Shown one piece after another: positions 43,881 through 52,651 of a stretch of DNA of 64,000 bases. Within the stretch, counting starts at the first letter, position 1, and every line of letters begins with the position of its first letter. Origin of the DNA: Spirosoma fluviale (GTDB lineage Bacteria > Bacteroidota > Bacteroidia > Cytophagales > Cyclobacteriaceae); the NCBI GenBank assembly GCA_945868725.1, contig CAMBMU010000003.1, positions 1 through 64,000 on the forward strand. Direction: 5' to 3'. Made by a program: the position numbers and the translations under genes. The notes beneath the pieces were generated by a model that was not told the DNA's origin, did no database searches, and worked only from the letters and a program-made list of their open reading frames with translations.

Positions 43881-44861
43881 ATGAGAGAACTACAATTTCG
43901 GGAAGCCTTGAGAGAGGCCCTATCCGAAGAGATGAGACGAGACAAAAACGTCTTTTTAATGGGTGAAGAAGTTGCCGAATACAACGGTGCTTACAAAGTG
44001 TCACAAGGGATGCTGGATGAATTTGGTCCTGAGCGCGTGTATGACACCCCCATCTCCGAACTTGGATTTGCTGGCCTCGGAGTCGGCGCAGCCATGAATG
44101 GTTTGAAGCCGATCATCGAATTCATGACCTTCAACTTTTCGTTGGTGGCTATCGATCAGATCATCAACTCTGCCGCAAAAATGTATGCCATGTCTGGAGG
44201 CGCTTATTCAGTCCCGATTGTATTTCGTGGCCCTACGGGCAATGCAGGGCAGCTTGGAGCTACCCACTCCTCCAACTTTGAAAACTGGTTTGCCAATACT
44301 CCTGGATTAAAAGTAATTGTACCTTCCAATCCTGCCGATGCAAAGGGCTTGCTCAAGTCTGCTATTCGTGATCCAGATCCAGTAATATTTATGGAATCTG
44401 AGGTGATGTATTCCGACAAGGGCATGGTGCCCGATGGGGAATACTTGCTTCCGATCGGCGTGGCTGACATCAAGCGTAAGGGCTCGGATGTAACTGTAAT
44501 TTCTTTCGGGAAAATGATGAAGGTAGCCCTCGAAGCAGCTGAAGAAATGGAGAAATCAGGGGTTTCCTGTGAGGTGATCGACCTGCGAACTGTTCGTCCA
44601 ATCGACTATGCTACTTGCGTGGAATCTTTGAAAAAGACCAACCGAGTGGTGATTATTGAAGAAGCGAATCCATTGGCTGGTATTTCGTCTGAACTTACCT
44701 ACCACTTCCAGCGCCATGCTTTTGACTACCTAGACGCTCCTGTCATTCGTGTCAACTCCATGGACATCCCTTTGAGCTATTCGCCAGCCTACATTGATGT
44801 GACCCTCCCTAATGTGAAGCGAACCGTGGAAGCAATCCAAAAAGTACTCTATAAGGCCTAA
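43881..44861 (+). CDS. pdhB: Pyruvate dehydrogenase E1 component, beta subunit
   Basis: 326 residues. Transketolase pyrimidine-binding domain (MRELQFREALREALSEEM; FLMGEEVAEYNGAYKVSQG, with the Glu that activates thiamine diphosphate), then the C-terminal domain (VTVISFGKMMKVALEAAEE; DLRTVRPID; RVVIIEEANPLAG). With an alpha subunit and E2/E3 it converts pyruvate to acetyl-CoA. The alpha subunit and E2 are not adjacent, so they must be encoded elsewhere. A related branched-chain 2-oxoacid E1 beta is less likely. Confidence 0.9.
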   Translation: MRELQFREALREALSEEMRRDKNVFLMGEEVAEYNGAYKVSQGMLDEFGPERVYDTPISELGFAGLGVGAAMNGLKPIIEFMTFNFSLVAIDQIINSAAKMYAMSGGAYSVPIVFRGPTGNAGQLGATHSSNFENWFANTPGLKVIVPSNPADAKGLLKSAIRDPDPVIFMESEVMYSDKGMVPDGEYLLPIGVADIKRKGSDVTVISFGKMMKVALEAAEEMEKSGVSCEVIDLRTVRPIDYATCVESLKKTNRVVIIEEANPLAGISSELTYHFQRHAFDYLDAPVIRVNSMDIPLSYSPAYIDVTLPNVKRTVEAIQKVLYKA

Positions 44862-44883
44862 GGGTCTTTATTTTTAGAACAGT

Positions 44884-44916
44884 AAAAAACCAGACCGTAG
44901 CGTCTGGTTTTTTTTA
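44884..44916 (+). terminator. Terminator of pdhB
   Basis: Hairpin AACCAGACG-like arms (ACCAGAC-cgtagc-GTCTGGT) followed by eight T. Confidence 0.88.
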
Positions 44917-44934
44917 CACCTTTTTTTCGGCTAA

Positions 44935-44972
44935 ATAAAAAATCCCGGATTCATCAAACCCGGGATTATTGT
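44935..44972 (-). terminator. Terminator of the leftward beta-barrel gene
   Basis: AATCCCGG-attcatcaaa-CCGGGATT hairpin; on the minus strand it is followed by a T-rich tract (TTTTTTATTT). It sits 44 bp past the stop at 45016. Confidence 0.82.
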
Positions 44973-45015
44973 TCAACCTATCTAGTAATAAACTTATTTT
45001 GTCTTTGAGAATTTT

Positions 45016-47535
45016 TTAACGGTTTCGAACCGTTGGAGCTCCTCCTTGTTCGCCTTGTCCCTCACCACCATCTTTCAAGTCGTCGTTGGTAATGGATTTT
45101 CTCTTTTTAGGGGCCTGATTCAAACTCATCTTGCCTATTCGGTAATTGAAGTTGATCTTAAAATTCAAATTTTGAAGTCGAGAAGTACTGTTCTGTACAA
45201 TGCTCGGCGTCACGATTTCGTTTCGGATGACCATCTCCTTCATTAAGAAATTTTCAGCACCGAATCCAAAGGAGCCTCTCTTCTCTTTGAATTGCTTGTT
45301 GAAGTTCAATCCATAGGCTGCAAAGCCTCCCGAGGAACCTTGCAACTGGACCTGATTGCCACGTGCAAAGGTGAAGAGCTGAATTTGCCAATCTTTGGGA
45401 AGAGTGTAGTTGCCAAACATTCGGCCACTCACCACAAACCCTTCGTTTTGGGCGGCAAACTTTGGATCAGTCAAGCCGTTGTCTAGCATGGAATAGTAGA
45501 GATCCATCCCACCATTCAAAGAAAATTTGTTGTTGAGATTGACGTTGAAAAAGAGGTTGGTTCCAACAGCTTGCTCACGACCAATGTTTTCGAAGGAGGT
45601 AAATATGATGCCGTTCTCCCGCACATTGCGGATGGATTGGATAGACCCAGTTGTATTTCTATAGAATCCTGTAAAATTCAAGGTAGTCCCTTTAATAAAG
45701 GTGCTGTACCCGATTTCATAGTTATCGGTCAATTCCGGATCTAGCTCAGGGTTACCTTGAGACTGCTGCTGCGGATTGGATGCTTCAATGTTTGGATTGA
45801 GAAAACGAAGGGAAGGGCGCTGAATCCGGCGGTTGTAGGCCAACTTAATTAGGTTGCCATTTTTTAATTTTCTGCTTGCATTGATGCTGGGAACCAGAGT
45901 TCCATACGAAGGTATCTCTGCTTTGAAATCCGTTTTAAAGTCCGCGTTGATCGTGGTGTACTCGTATCTTAGCCCCGGCTTCAAGGTATAGTTTTTAAGC
46001 AATTGAATGGTGTAGGAAAAGTAGGCTGCTGTTACATTTTGATCGTAGCTAAACTCGTTATTCAAGGTAGGATCGGGTAGTGCTACAAATGGACCGGTAG
46101 GGCCCTCGGCTAAGAAATAAGAGAAATCTGAAGATGCCTTTCTCAAAATGTTTTTAGCTCCGTATTCAATGATCTGAGAGCCCTGTTCGTTGAGGGGATT
46201 TACATAATCTATTTGAAACGTAAACTCTTCATTTTTGCTTGGGTTCACGTTTTTCAGTCTTGAAAAGATCGTTTCCAGGTCATTTTCTTTAAAAAGCGTG
46301 TTGGTAAACGAATTGTCTCGAAGGTTATTGGAGTACAAGGTAAGAAAACTCAATTCCTTCCCTTTCTTCTCAAAGGTCTTGGTGTAGTTCAAACTCACAT
46401 CCACCGAATTGGAGTTATCCAGCGTATTGCTTTCCCGATTTTGCTGGGCACGCAGCACGTCATTCAGCGAATTTTGCGTAAGAAAATTGTACTGCCAGTT
46501 TTCAGAGTTTCGAATGCCGAAATTGACTGCTCCTGTAATGAAGTTTTTGGAATCAATTTCGTAATCAACCCCAAAGTTGTAGCGCCCAAAAATCTCGCTT
46601 CGTTCGGTGTCTGCCGACTGCTGGGAAGAGGAAACACTTCCGTTGGCAAGGTTGGTCACCTGCTTATTCTCGAAGCTTCCCAAGATATTGTATCCTGAGC
46701 GGCCAAATCCACCCAAAGAAAAGCCCAGCTTCCCTTTTCTGGCAGATCCTTGAAGACCCAAATTGGATCCTCTCCATCCTGCCGCAGAATTGATATTAAG
46801 CGTCATTCCTTGCAGGTTATTTTTCTTGGTAACGATGTTGATTACCCCTGAAGTACCTTCCGCATCAAATCTTGCGGATGGCGAGGTAATCACTTCAACA
46901 GCCTTGATTTCGTCCGCAGGGATTTGCCGTAAAGCATCTGCGATGGAGGAAGCAGCAATAGCGGAAGGCCTATTGTCAATCAAGACCAGGATATTGGAGC
47001 TACCTCTCATGGATACATTACCATTCAAGTCTACGGATAGCATGGGTACCCGGCGAAGTACATCGGTGGCATCTCCACCCGCAGTGGTTTTGTCGTTCTC
47101 AGCTTTGTAGATGGTTCGGTCTACTCGCTCCTCAATCAGTTCACGCTGGCCTTGTACCGTAATCTCTTGAAGGGCTACCCCTTCATCGGACATGGCGATT
47201 TCGCCTAGATTGAGGTCTGAGTCAAGCGAATTTACATTGACTGTACGCTTGACGGTTTCATACCCTAGGAAGGAAACCTGCAATTCGTAGGTGCCTACTG
47301 CAAATCCAGTGATGTAAAAAACGCCATTGCCATCAGCGACGGCCCCTGCGATGGAGGCTGGATTTCCTGCTAGGTATAAGGCAGCAGTGGCATAGCCTAC
47401 TGAGCTACCCGTTTTAAGGTCTTTGGCCACACCCAGAATACGGATGGGCTCTTTTTTCTCCTCTGTCTGCTGGCCAAAAGCCATTTGAACAGACAGGAAG
47501 AGAAATAAGGTAAATAAAAGGTGTACTTTTTTCAT
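45016..47535 (-). CDS. Outer-membrane beta-barrel protein with carboxypeptidase-like and plug domains
   Basis: 839 residues. Signal peptide (about 1-21, MAFGQ), a CarboxypepD_reg-like domain (RILGVAKDLKTGSSVGYATAAL), a TonB-plug region (TDVLRRVPMLSVDLNGNVSMRGSSNILVLIDNRP, split over about 157-190; EIKAVEVITSPSARFDAEGTSGVINIVTKK), then an OMP_b-brl_3-type barrel. It lacks the RagA signature, so it is not a SusC. The C-terminal tail is Gly/Gln-rich and ends in Arg, not Phe. It is divergent from the LytS/LytTR pair, which may control it (inference). Confidence 0.85.
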   Translation of the reverse strand: MKKVHLLFTLFLFLSVQMAFGQQTEEKKEPIRILGVAKDLKTGSSVGYATAALYLAGNPASIAGAVADGNGVFYITGFAVGTYELQVSFLGYETVKRTVNVNSLDSDLNLGEIAMSDEGVALQEITVQGQRELIEERVDRTIYKAENDKTTAGGDATDVLRRVPMLSVDLNGNVSMRGSSNILVLIDNRPSAIAASSIADALRQIPADEIKAVEVITSPSARFDAEGTSGVINIVTKKNNLQGMTLNINSAAGWRGSNLGLQGSARKGKLGFSLGGFGRSGYNILGSFENKQVTNLANGSVSSSQQSADTERSEIFGRYNFGVDYEIDSKNFITGAVNFGIRNSENWQYNFLTQNSLNDVLRAQQNRESNTLDNSNSVDVSLNYTKTFEKKGKELSFLTLYSNNLRDNSFTNTLFKENDLETIFSRLKNVNPSKNEEFTFQIDYVNPLNEQGSQIIEYGAKNILRKASSDFSYFLAEGPTGPFVALPDPTLNNEFSYDQNVTAAYFSYTIQLLKNYTLKPGLRYEYTTINADFKTDFKAEIPSYGTLVPSINASRKLKNGNLIKLAYNRRIQRPSLRFLNPNIEASNPQQQSQGNPELDPELTDNYEIGYSTFIKGTTLNFTGFYRNTTGSIQSIRNVRENGIIFTSFENIGREQAVGTNLFFNVNLNNKFSLNGGMDLYYSMLDNGLTDPKFAAQNEGFVVSGRMFGNYTLPKDWQIQLFTFARGNQVQLQGSSGGFAAYGLNFNKQFKEKRGSFGFGAENFLMKEMVIRNEIVTPSIVQNSTSRLQNLNFKINFNYRIGKMSLNQAPKKRKSITNDDLKDGGEGQGEQGGAPTVRNR

Positions 47536-47703
47536 GGTTTAGTTTTCAAAGAGACGATTTAGTCTCCCTATATACCCCAAAGGTGGGTCTATTGTTTGGC
47601 CTACTCAAATCCGATAGACCAGCACAAACTTCCTGTCGACCAATTGCCCAAAATGAAAGATTAAAATTTCAGGCGCCTAAAAGAAGGGCTTGATACCTTG
47701 ATT

Positions 47704-47738
47704 TTGCCTATTGGTAGGCAAGAATGCCATTTTGGTAG
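47704..47738. promoter_or_regulatory. Paired direct repeats, candidate LytTR binding site
   Basis: TGCCTATTGGTAG (47705-47717) and TGCCATTTTGGTAG (47725-47738) are direct repeats; their TTGGTAG parts start 21 bp apart, two helical turns. The first repeat also forms a palindrome TTGCCTA-TTGG-TAGGCAA. LytTR regulators are known to bind pairs of repeats on one DNA face at this spacing. The site lies 57 bp before the kinase gene and about 170 bp before the divergent beta-barrel gene. Confidence 0.5.
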
Positions 47739-47794
47739 ATTTGATTCAGAAGAAGAAAGAAAATGCCTTAGCTTCACCCCTGTAAATCAAGACC

Positions 47795-48877
47795 ATGCTG
47801 CTTAGTACACGAAAAAGAAAGCTTTCTATTCTGGTCCATCTCCTGGGATGGATCATGCTTTGCGTAGTATTGCTTATCCTTTCACCCTTATCCTGGAGGA
47901 TGGGCGACATTGAGCTTCCCGTACAGTTTTGGTGGAAGCAAGTCTACTTGGTCTCCTTATTGATCTTTGTATTCTACGCAAACGCCTGGGGTCTTGTGCC
48001 CAAGTTTCTGCTCAACGGAAAGAATTACCTCTACCTGTTGGTTATCCTACTCGGAGCGGTCCTTTTTTATGGCTTAATCTTTTATTTCGACCAGTTTTCG
48101 CTGTATGCTGAAAAAATGCATGAACTTTTTAACCCAGGGAAGCCCTTTATTGCCAAAAATCGTTGGATTCCTGGCGACGTCTTTCAGTTGCTGCTTTACG
48201 TGATTTCCATTGGATTAAGCACCTCGGTAGCCCTGGTTCAAAAATGGCAAAATGACGAGGCCTTTCGAGGCGAGCTGGAGCGGCAGCGTATCGACACCGA
48301 ACTCTCTTATTTGAAGGCCCAGATCAACCCTCACTTCTTTTTCAATACGCTGAACAATATCTATTCCTTGACGACCTTGGATGTAAATAAGGCCCAAGAA
48401 GCACTTTTGAAGCTTTCTAGAATGATGCGCTACGTGCTGTATGAGAACCAGAAAGATGAAACCTTGCTAAGCAAAGAGGTTAAATTTATAGAAGACTACT
48501 TAGAGTTGATGAAAATGAGACTCAGCCAAAAGGTAAAGCTTCATGTGAAGCTCGAAGAACCCAAGGATGATTTGGTGATCGCTCCCATGCTTTTTCTCCC
48601 CTTTCTAGAAAACTGTTTCAAACACGGAATCAGCTCTCAGCAAGAAACTGAAATCAACATCAGCCTCGAGGTGATGGGAGATACCGTATTTTTTGAGACG
48701 AAGAATGCCTTCTTCCCCATACCTCCTGAAAGTCCTGAAGCCTTAGAGAATGGCATAGGACTAGTAAATACCCAAAGGCGCCTTGCCTTACTCTATCCCG
48801 ATAAATATCGACTTAAATTGGGGGTAGATGAAACTACTGGAAATTATGGGGTGCATCTGACGATAAATCTTTCATGA
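47795..48877 (+). CDS. LytS/YpdA-type sensor histidine kinase
   Basis: 360 residues. Four hydrophobic segments (about 13-31, 48-66, 78-98, 128-147) form the membrane sensor. The His_kinase domain follows, with the phospho-acceptor in AQINPHFFFNTLNNIYSL (His180) and ATPase part FLPFLENCFKHGIS (N box), then NGIGLVNTQRRL. There is no extracellular domain, so the signal is probably in the membrane. It overlaps the response regulator by 4 bp. Confidence 0.93.
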   Translation: MLLSTRKRKLSILVHLLGWIMLCVVLLILSPLSWRMGDIELPVQFWWKQVYLVSLLIFVFYANAWGLVPKFLLNGKNYLYLLVILLGAVLFYGLIFYFDQFSLYAEKMHELFNPGKPFIAKNRWIPGDVFQLLLYVISIGLSTSVALVQKWQNDEAFRGELERQRIDTELSYLKAQINPHFFFNTLNNIYSLTTLDVNKAQEALLKLSRMMRYVLYENQKDETLLSKEVKFIEDYLELMKMRLSQKVKLHVKLEEPKDDLVIAPMLFLPFLENCFKHGISSQQETEINISLEVMGDTVFFETKNAFFPIPPESPEALENGIGLVNTQRRLALLYPDKYRLKLGVDETTGNYGVHLTINLS

Positions 48878-49620
48878 AGATCTCCTGCGTAGCCATCGAT
48901 GACGAGCCTTTGGCACTTGAGTTACTGAGCAAGTTTATCAGACAAACTCCTTTTTTGAAGCTTGTAGGTGGGTTTTCAAATGCCATCGAAGCCCTGAGCT
49001 ACATCAATCAACATGAGGTCAATTTGATTTTCATGGACATTCAAATGCCTGATCTTTCCGGTATGGAGCTCGCAAGAATATTGGATGGTAAGAAAAATTC
49101 AGGAACTACGCGTGTGATTTTTTGTACTGCCTACCATCAATTTGCTTTAGAAGGCTACAAAGTAGAGGCCTTAGATTACTTACTCAAACCCTACAGTTAC
49201 GAGGATTTTTTGACCGCCGCCACCAAAGCTTATCAATATTTTGGAAAGATGGGTACTCTTGTTCAGGCATCTTCAGCGACCTCCTCATCGACTCCATCGG
49301 ACTATATTTTTTTGAAGGTAGAGTACCAGCTGGTCAAGGTGATTCTCAAAGATATCAGCCATATTGAAGCGTATAAGGACTATGTGAAGGTGCATTTGAA
49401 ATCCAAAAATCATCCTTTGCTCTCGCTTACTTCCATGAAGAATATGGAAGAGCTACTCCCAAAGGATCGCTTCATGCGCGTCCACCGCTCCTTTATCGTT
49501 TCGCTGGATCATATTGAATCCATTTCCAAAAATGTAATCCACATTGGAACACAACAAATTGCTGTGGGTGACTTGTACAAAGAGCAATTTACAGAATTTG
49601 TAAGTCGCTGGACGAATTGA
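48874..49620 (+). CDS. LytTR-family response regulator
   Basis: 248 residues. Receiver domain with acidic pair Asp9/Asp10, phospho-acceptor Asp55 in LIFMDIQMPDLSG and Lys in LDYLLKPYSYEDF. A flexible Ser/Thr linker (SSATSSSTPSD) leads to the LytTR DNA-binding domain (about 142-248; IEAYKDYVKVHLKSK, LLPKDRFMRVHRSFIV). It partners with the kinase encoded just upstream. Targets are probably the operon itself and/or the divergent beta-barrel gene (inference from the repeats between them). Confidence 0.94.
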   Translation: MKISCVAIDDEPLALELLSKFIRQTPFLKLVGGFSNAIEALSYINQHEVNLIFMDIQMPDLSGMELARILDGKKNSGTTRVIFCTAYHQFALEGYKVEALDYLLKPYSYEDFLTAATKAYQYFGKMGTLVQASSATSSSTPSDYIFLKVEYQLVKVILKDISHIEAYKDYVKVHLKSKNHPLLSLTSMKNMEELLPKDRFMRVHRSFIVSLDHIESISKNVIHIGTQQIAVGDLYKEQFTEFVSRWTN

Positions 49621-49685
49621 ACGGTCCCATCCTGATTTGAGCTAATTCTCTTAAAAACGATTTGAGAATTTATGGGATGTGTTTT

Positions 49686-50183
49686 TTAGAGGTATCCAGT
49701 CTCAACTAATTGATCTGGTACAATCCCAATCCTATGAAAAATTTGTTTTGCCTCAACTTGTAACTCATTTTCAGATTTACTTCCATCAAATCCCTTGGTT
49801 TCAATTTCCAAGAAAATTCCACCAGTTACTGGCAAGTCAAGGTGAATTGTGGAGTTTTTAAGTTGAAAAATTTTTCTAATTTTCTTGATTTCCCCAATAA
49901 GCTCTGAAGTTTCAAATAGCAAGTCGATTTCACGATTACTTGGATTAAGATCATAGCGAAATACCCTTGTCTTCTCAATCTCCCCAATTTTTATTCGTTC
50001 ATAATGGGTAATTAAGCTTCGAATTGTACTTTTTCTATACTTCAATTTTCCCTTTGGGACCTTAAAATAAAAATCATGTTGAAAATCCTCAGCAATAAAA
50101 TTTGCACCTATTTCCTGCAGTTTTTTTTCAATAGTAGGTTGGCTATCCACGACAGCTTTTAACGTAAAATCAATGTAACTCAT
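49686..50183 (-). CDS. CYTH-domain protein (class IV adenylate cyclase / thiamine triphosphatase-like)
   Basis: 165 residues, one CYTH domain: start YIDFTLKAVV replaces the usual ExExK (a partial loss), then DFYFKVPKGKLKYRKST, KTRVFRYDLN, and IHLDLPVTGGIFLEIETKG. These acidic and basic residues line the triphosphate tunnel. Members cleave organic triphosphates or polyphosphate or make cAMP; activity here is unknown. The missing first Glu of the signature is odd. Single gene between lytTR and the TsaC/Sua5 operon. Confidence 0.8.
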   Translation of the reverse strand: MSYIDFTLKAVVDSQPTIEKKLQEIGANFIAEDFQHDFYFKVPKGKLKYRKSTIRSLITHYERIKIGEIEKTRVFRYDLNPSNREIDLLFETSELIGEIKKIRKIFQLKNSTIHLDLPVTGGIFLEIETKGFDGSKSENELQVEAKQIFHRIGIVPDQLVETGYL

Positions 50184-50253
50184 GAAATTGAAAGGCTTTT
50201 AATTCTAGAAATTTTCTAGTGAGGATAATTTCAAACCTACTAAATGATCTCAA

Positions 50254-50883
50254 CTAGAGCAAGTCTTGAAAATCTCCCAGCCCTTCACGCAGACAGACTA
50301 CCTCGTCTCCTGTGCAATCCAATACGGTGGAAGGGATCAATCCCCCATAGCCCCCATCAATCACCAAATCCACCTCGTGTTGGTATTTTTCAAAAATCAA
50401 CTCCGGGTCAGTGCTGTACTCCAAAGGGTCTTCGTCGCCATGGGGCAAGGAAGAGGATAAAATTGGGTGCCCCAAGGCCTCCACAATTGCGCGGGGAATC
50501 CCGTGATTGGGCACACGGATTCCTACCGTTTTTTTCTGACTATGGAGCAGTTTAGGCACTTGAGTGTTGGCTTCTAAAATAAAGGTGAAGGGTCCTGGGA
50601 GCCCTTTTTTCATCATTTTGAAAATAGGTTTGGAAATCACACGGGTGTAATTGGCCAGGTGACTCAGATCGGCGCAGACGATGGAAAAATTATGCTTTTT
50701 GGGATTGATGCCTTTGATTCTACAGATTTTTTCCACGGCACGCGATTGGGTAATGTCGCAACCTAGCCCATAGACCGTATCCGTTGGGTAAATGAGTACT
50801 CCCCCACTTTGGAGAACTTCTACCACCTGTTTGATCCGCCTTGGATCTGGATTTTCTTCATACAATCGGATGTATTCCGCCAT
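50254..50883 (-). CDS. L-threonylcarbamoyladenylate synthase (YrdC/Sua5/TsaC family)
   Basis: 209 residues. It makes threonylcarbamoyl-AMP from Thr, bicarbonate and ATP for t6A37 of tRNAs. Motifs: GGVLIYPTDTVYGLGCDI, RIKGINPKKHNFSIVCAD (KxR-type binding lysine), GIRVPNHGI and ILSSSLPHGDE. The length matches the short TsaC/YciO class. It is 7 bp downstream of the Nudix gene on the same strand. A YciO paralogue is possible because both subfamilies share these motifs. Confidence 0.88.
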   Translation of the reverse strand: MAEYIRLYEENPDPRRIKQVVEVLQSGGVLIYPTDTVYGLGCDITQSRAVEKICRIKGINPKKHNFSIVCADLSHLANYTRVISKPIFKMMKKGLPGPFTFILEANTQVPKLLHSQKKTVGIRVPNHGIPRAIVEALGHPILSSSLPHGDEDPLEYSTDPELIFEKYQHEVDLVIDGGYGGLIPSTVLDCTGDEVVCLREGLGDFQDLL

Positions 50884-50890
50884 GATTTTT

Positions 50891-51301
50891 TTAGGTTAAA
50901 CCCAAGAAATAATCCCAGTGCTCCCGTAATTCCTCGACAATCGGGAGGTCTGCAGGTGCCCAATCCAAAGTTAAGAGGTCTTGCGGCACCAACCACTGAT
51001 ATTGTGCATGTTCGGTGAGCTGCAAAGTGCCCGATTCCCAAGTAGCAAGAAAAGGAATGAGCTGGATAGACTTGGCTGGATAGACATGCAGCACCGGTGT
51101 CAAGGGCCTACCTATCTGAATGCCAATGGACAGCTCCTCCCCAATCTCCCGAATCAAGCAAGCCTCAGGACTTTCTTCGGGCTCTACTTTTCCACCAGGA
51201 AACTCCCACAATCCGGGCAAGTCCATCTTCTCAGAGCGCTGGGTGGCCAAAACTTTCCCTTGATGCAACAATACAAGACAAGATACGTGGATGATTTTCA
51301 C
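50891..51301 (-). CDS. Nudix hydrolase (MutT-like)
   Basis: 136 residues from a GTG start. The Nudix box GGKVEPEESPEACLIREIGEELSI is split here at residues 37-60: Gly37-Gly38, REIGEEL near 51-57, with the metal-binding Glu residues in place. The C-terminus HAQYQWLVP and DWAPADLPIVEELREH is MutT/CTP-pyrophosphohydrolase-like (YvcI/NudG type). It probably sanitises oxidised or modified nucleotides. Confidence 0.9.
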   Translation of the reverse strand: MKIIHVSCLVLLHQGKVLATQRSEKMDLPGLWEFPGGKVEPEESPEACLIREIGEELSIGIQIGRPLTPVLHVYPAKSIQLIPFLATWESGTLQLTEHAQYQWLVPQDLLTLDWAPADLPIVEELREHWDYFLGLT

Positions 51302-51454
51302 AGCAAAAAACGAATGGGGAAAGGTACGCGAAATAAATTAGGTAAAAATTCGCTTTCCACCTGTTTTCCTAGGATTTTGAGTGTTCAGCGATTCCCTCCC
51401 AGTGGAAAGGGAGTTATCAACTAAAGATAATTGTCTTTCTGATTATCCATTTTT

Positions 51455-51584
51455 TCAGCACTAACCAGAGAAATAAGGTTTGAGGTTCAATTAGGTGAGC
51501 TGTGGACCGTTGACTGTGGTCTGTCAACGATTATCCGCAGTTTAAATTAGGCATGCTGAGCTACTGGCATGATTGCGGATAATC
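51455..51584 (-). repeat. Dispersed intergenic repeat, copy B (inverted orientation)
   Basis: The reverse complement aligns along its length with the repeat at 22495-22650. It has the same inverted repeat (GATTATCCGCA at 51529-51539, TGCGGATAATC at 51574-51584), the ATCATGCC core, GTTGACAGACCA, AACGGTCCACAGCTCA and ATTGAACCTCAAACC. It fills the gap between the Nudix gene and mltG. Confidence 0.85.
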
Positions 51585-51601
51585 ATTATTTTCTATTTTT
51601 G
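51573..51601 (+). promoter_or_regulatory. Candidate mltG promoter using the repeat end
   Basis: TTG at 51573-51575 (inside the terminal inverted repeat of copy B), 18-bp spacer, TATTTTTG at 51594-51601. The -7 element ends 5 bases before the mltG ATG. Confidence 0.5.
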
Positions 51602-51606
51602 CTGCT

Positions 51607-52650
51607 ATGCTACTCGAAAAACGCAAAAAATTTATGTTGGTCTTCCTAATCGGAGGATCGGTTCTGGCCATATCCCTTACTTTTTATTTCTATCAGGTCT
51701 TTTTCGTCGCCAACACCCTGGTAGAATCAGACAAGCCCTACCTGCTCAAGATCCCCTCCAATTCAGTGTATAAAAATGTAGTAGACAAGCTTTACGAAGA
51801 GCGGGTGATCAATGATGCCTTAAGCTTTAGCTTTGTCGCAAAAGTCCTGGGCTACCAAGATGGGGTCAAACCGGGATTGTATCAGATTGAACCAAAAATG
51901 AATAACCTTCAGCTGGTACGTATGCTACGATCCGGTCAACAAACTCCGGTACGTGTAACCTTCAATACGGTACGAACTCAAGAGGATTTGGCTGAAAAAA
52001 TCAGTGTAAATCTTGAAGTAAGCAAGGAACAGTTTCTTGAACTCCTGCAAGACTCCGTTTACATCCGCAAATTTGGGTTTGAAGAAGAGACCGTCATGAG
52101 CATGTTCATTCCCAATACCTACGAGTTTTGGTGGGATACTAGTGCAGCCGAACTCTTTGAACGGATGCACAAGGAGTACCAAAGTTTTTGGACTGAAGCA
52201 CGCAGCCAAAAAGCACAGGATTTGGGGCTAAGCAAGGAGGAGGTCAGCACCTTGGCTTCCATCGTGCAGGCAGAAAGTCAAAAATCCGATGAGCGCCCCA
52301 AAATCGCTGGCGTCTATCTCAATCGGCTTCGCATAGGCATGCCCTTGCAGGCAGACCCAACCCTAGTTTTTGCAGCTGGCGACTTTAGCATCAAGCGCCT
52401 TACTGCCAAACAAATGGCGATCGACAGTCCCTACAATACCTACAAATATGCGGGGCTCCCTCCTGGACCGATCAACCTGCCGGATATCAATTCTTTGGAT
52501 GCGGTGTTGAATCCCGAGAAGCACAACTACCTTTATTTTTGTGCCAAGGAAGATTTTTCGGGGTACCATTCCTTTGCAGTAGGCTACGAGGAGCACCTCT
52601 CCAATGCCCGACGCTACCAGCGGGCCTTAAATGCAGCAAACATCTACTGA
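51607..52650 (+). CDS. mltG: Endolytic murein transglycosylase MltG
   Basis: 347 residues. Lys-rich tail, then a single membrane segment (about 10-32), LysM-like region (SVYKNVVDKLYEERVIND; GLYQIEPKMNNLQLVRML) and the YceG/MltG core with catalytic Glu in LASIVQAESQKSDERPKIAGVYLNRL (split over about 216-241), plus MPLQADPTLVFA and YNTYKYAGLPPGPI. It cuts nascent glycan strands at the inner membrane. The first ATG is 5 bases after the -7 element, so translation may be leaderless; the next Met is codon 10. The thioesterase gene follows after 1 bp. Confidence 0.94.
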   Translation: MLLEKRKKFMLVFLIGGSVLAISLTFYFYQVFFVANTLVESDKPYLLKIPSNSVYKNVVDKLYEERVINDALSFSFVAKVLGYQDGVKPGLYQIEPKMNNLQLVRMLRSGQQTPVRVTFNTVRTQEDLAEKISVNLEVSKEQFLELLQDSVYIRKFGFEEETVMSMFIPNTYEFWWDTSAAELFERMHKEYQSFWTEARSQKAQDLGLSKEEVSTLASIVQAESQKSDERPKIAGVYLNRLRIGMPLQADPTLVFAAGDFSIKRLTAKQMAIDSPYNTYKYAGLPPGPINLPDINSLDAVLNPEKHNYLYFCAKEDFSGYHSFAVGYEEHLSNARRYQRALNAANIY

Positions 52651-52651
52651 T

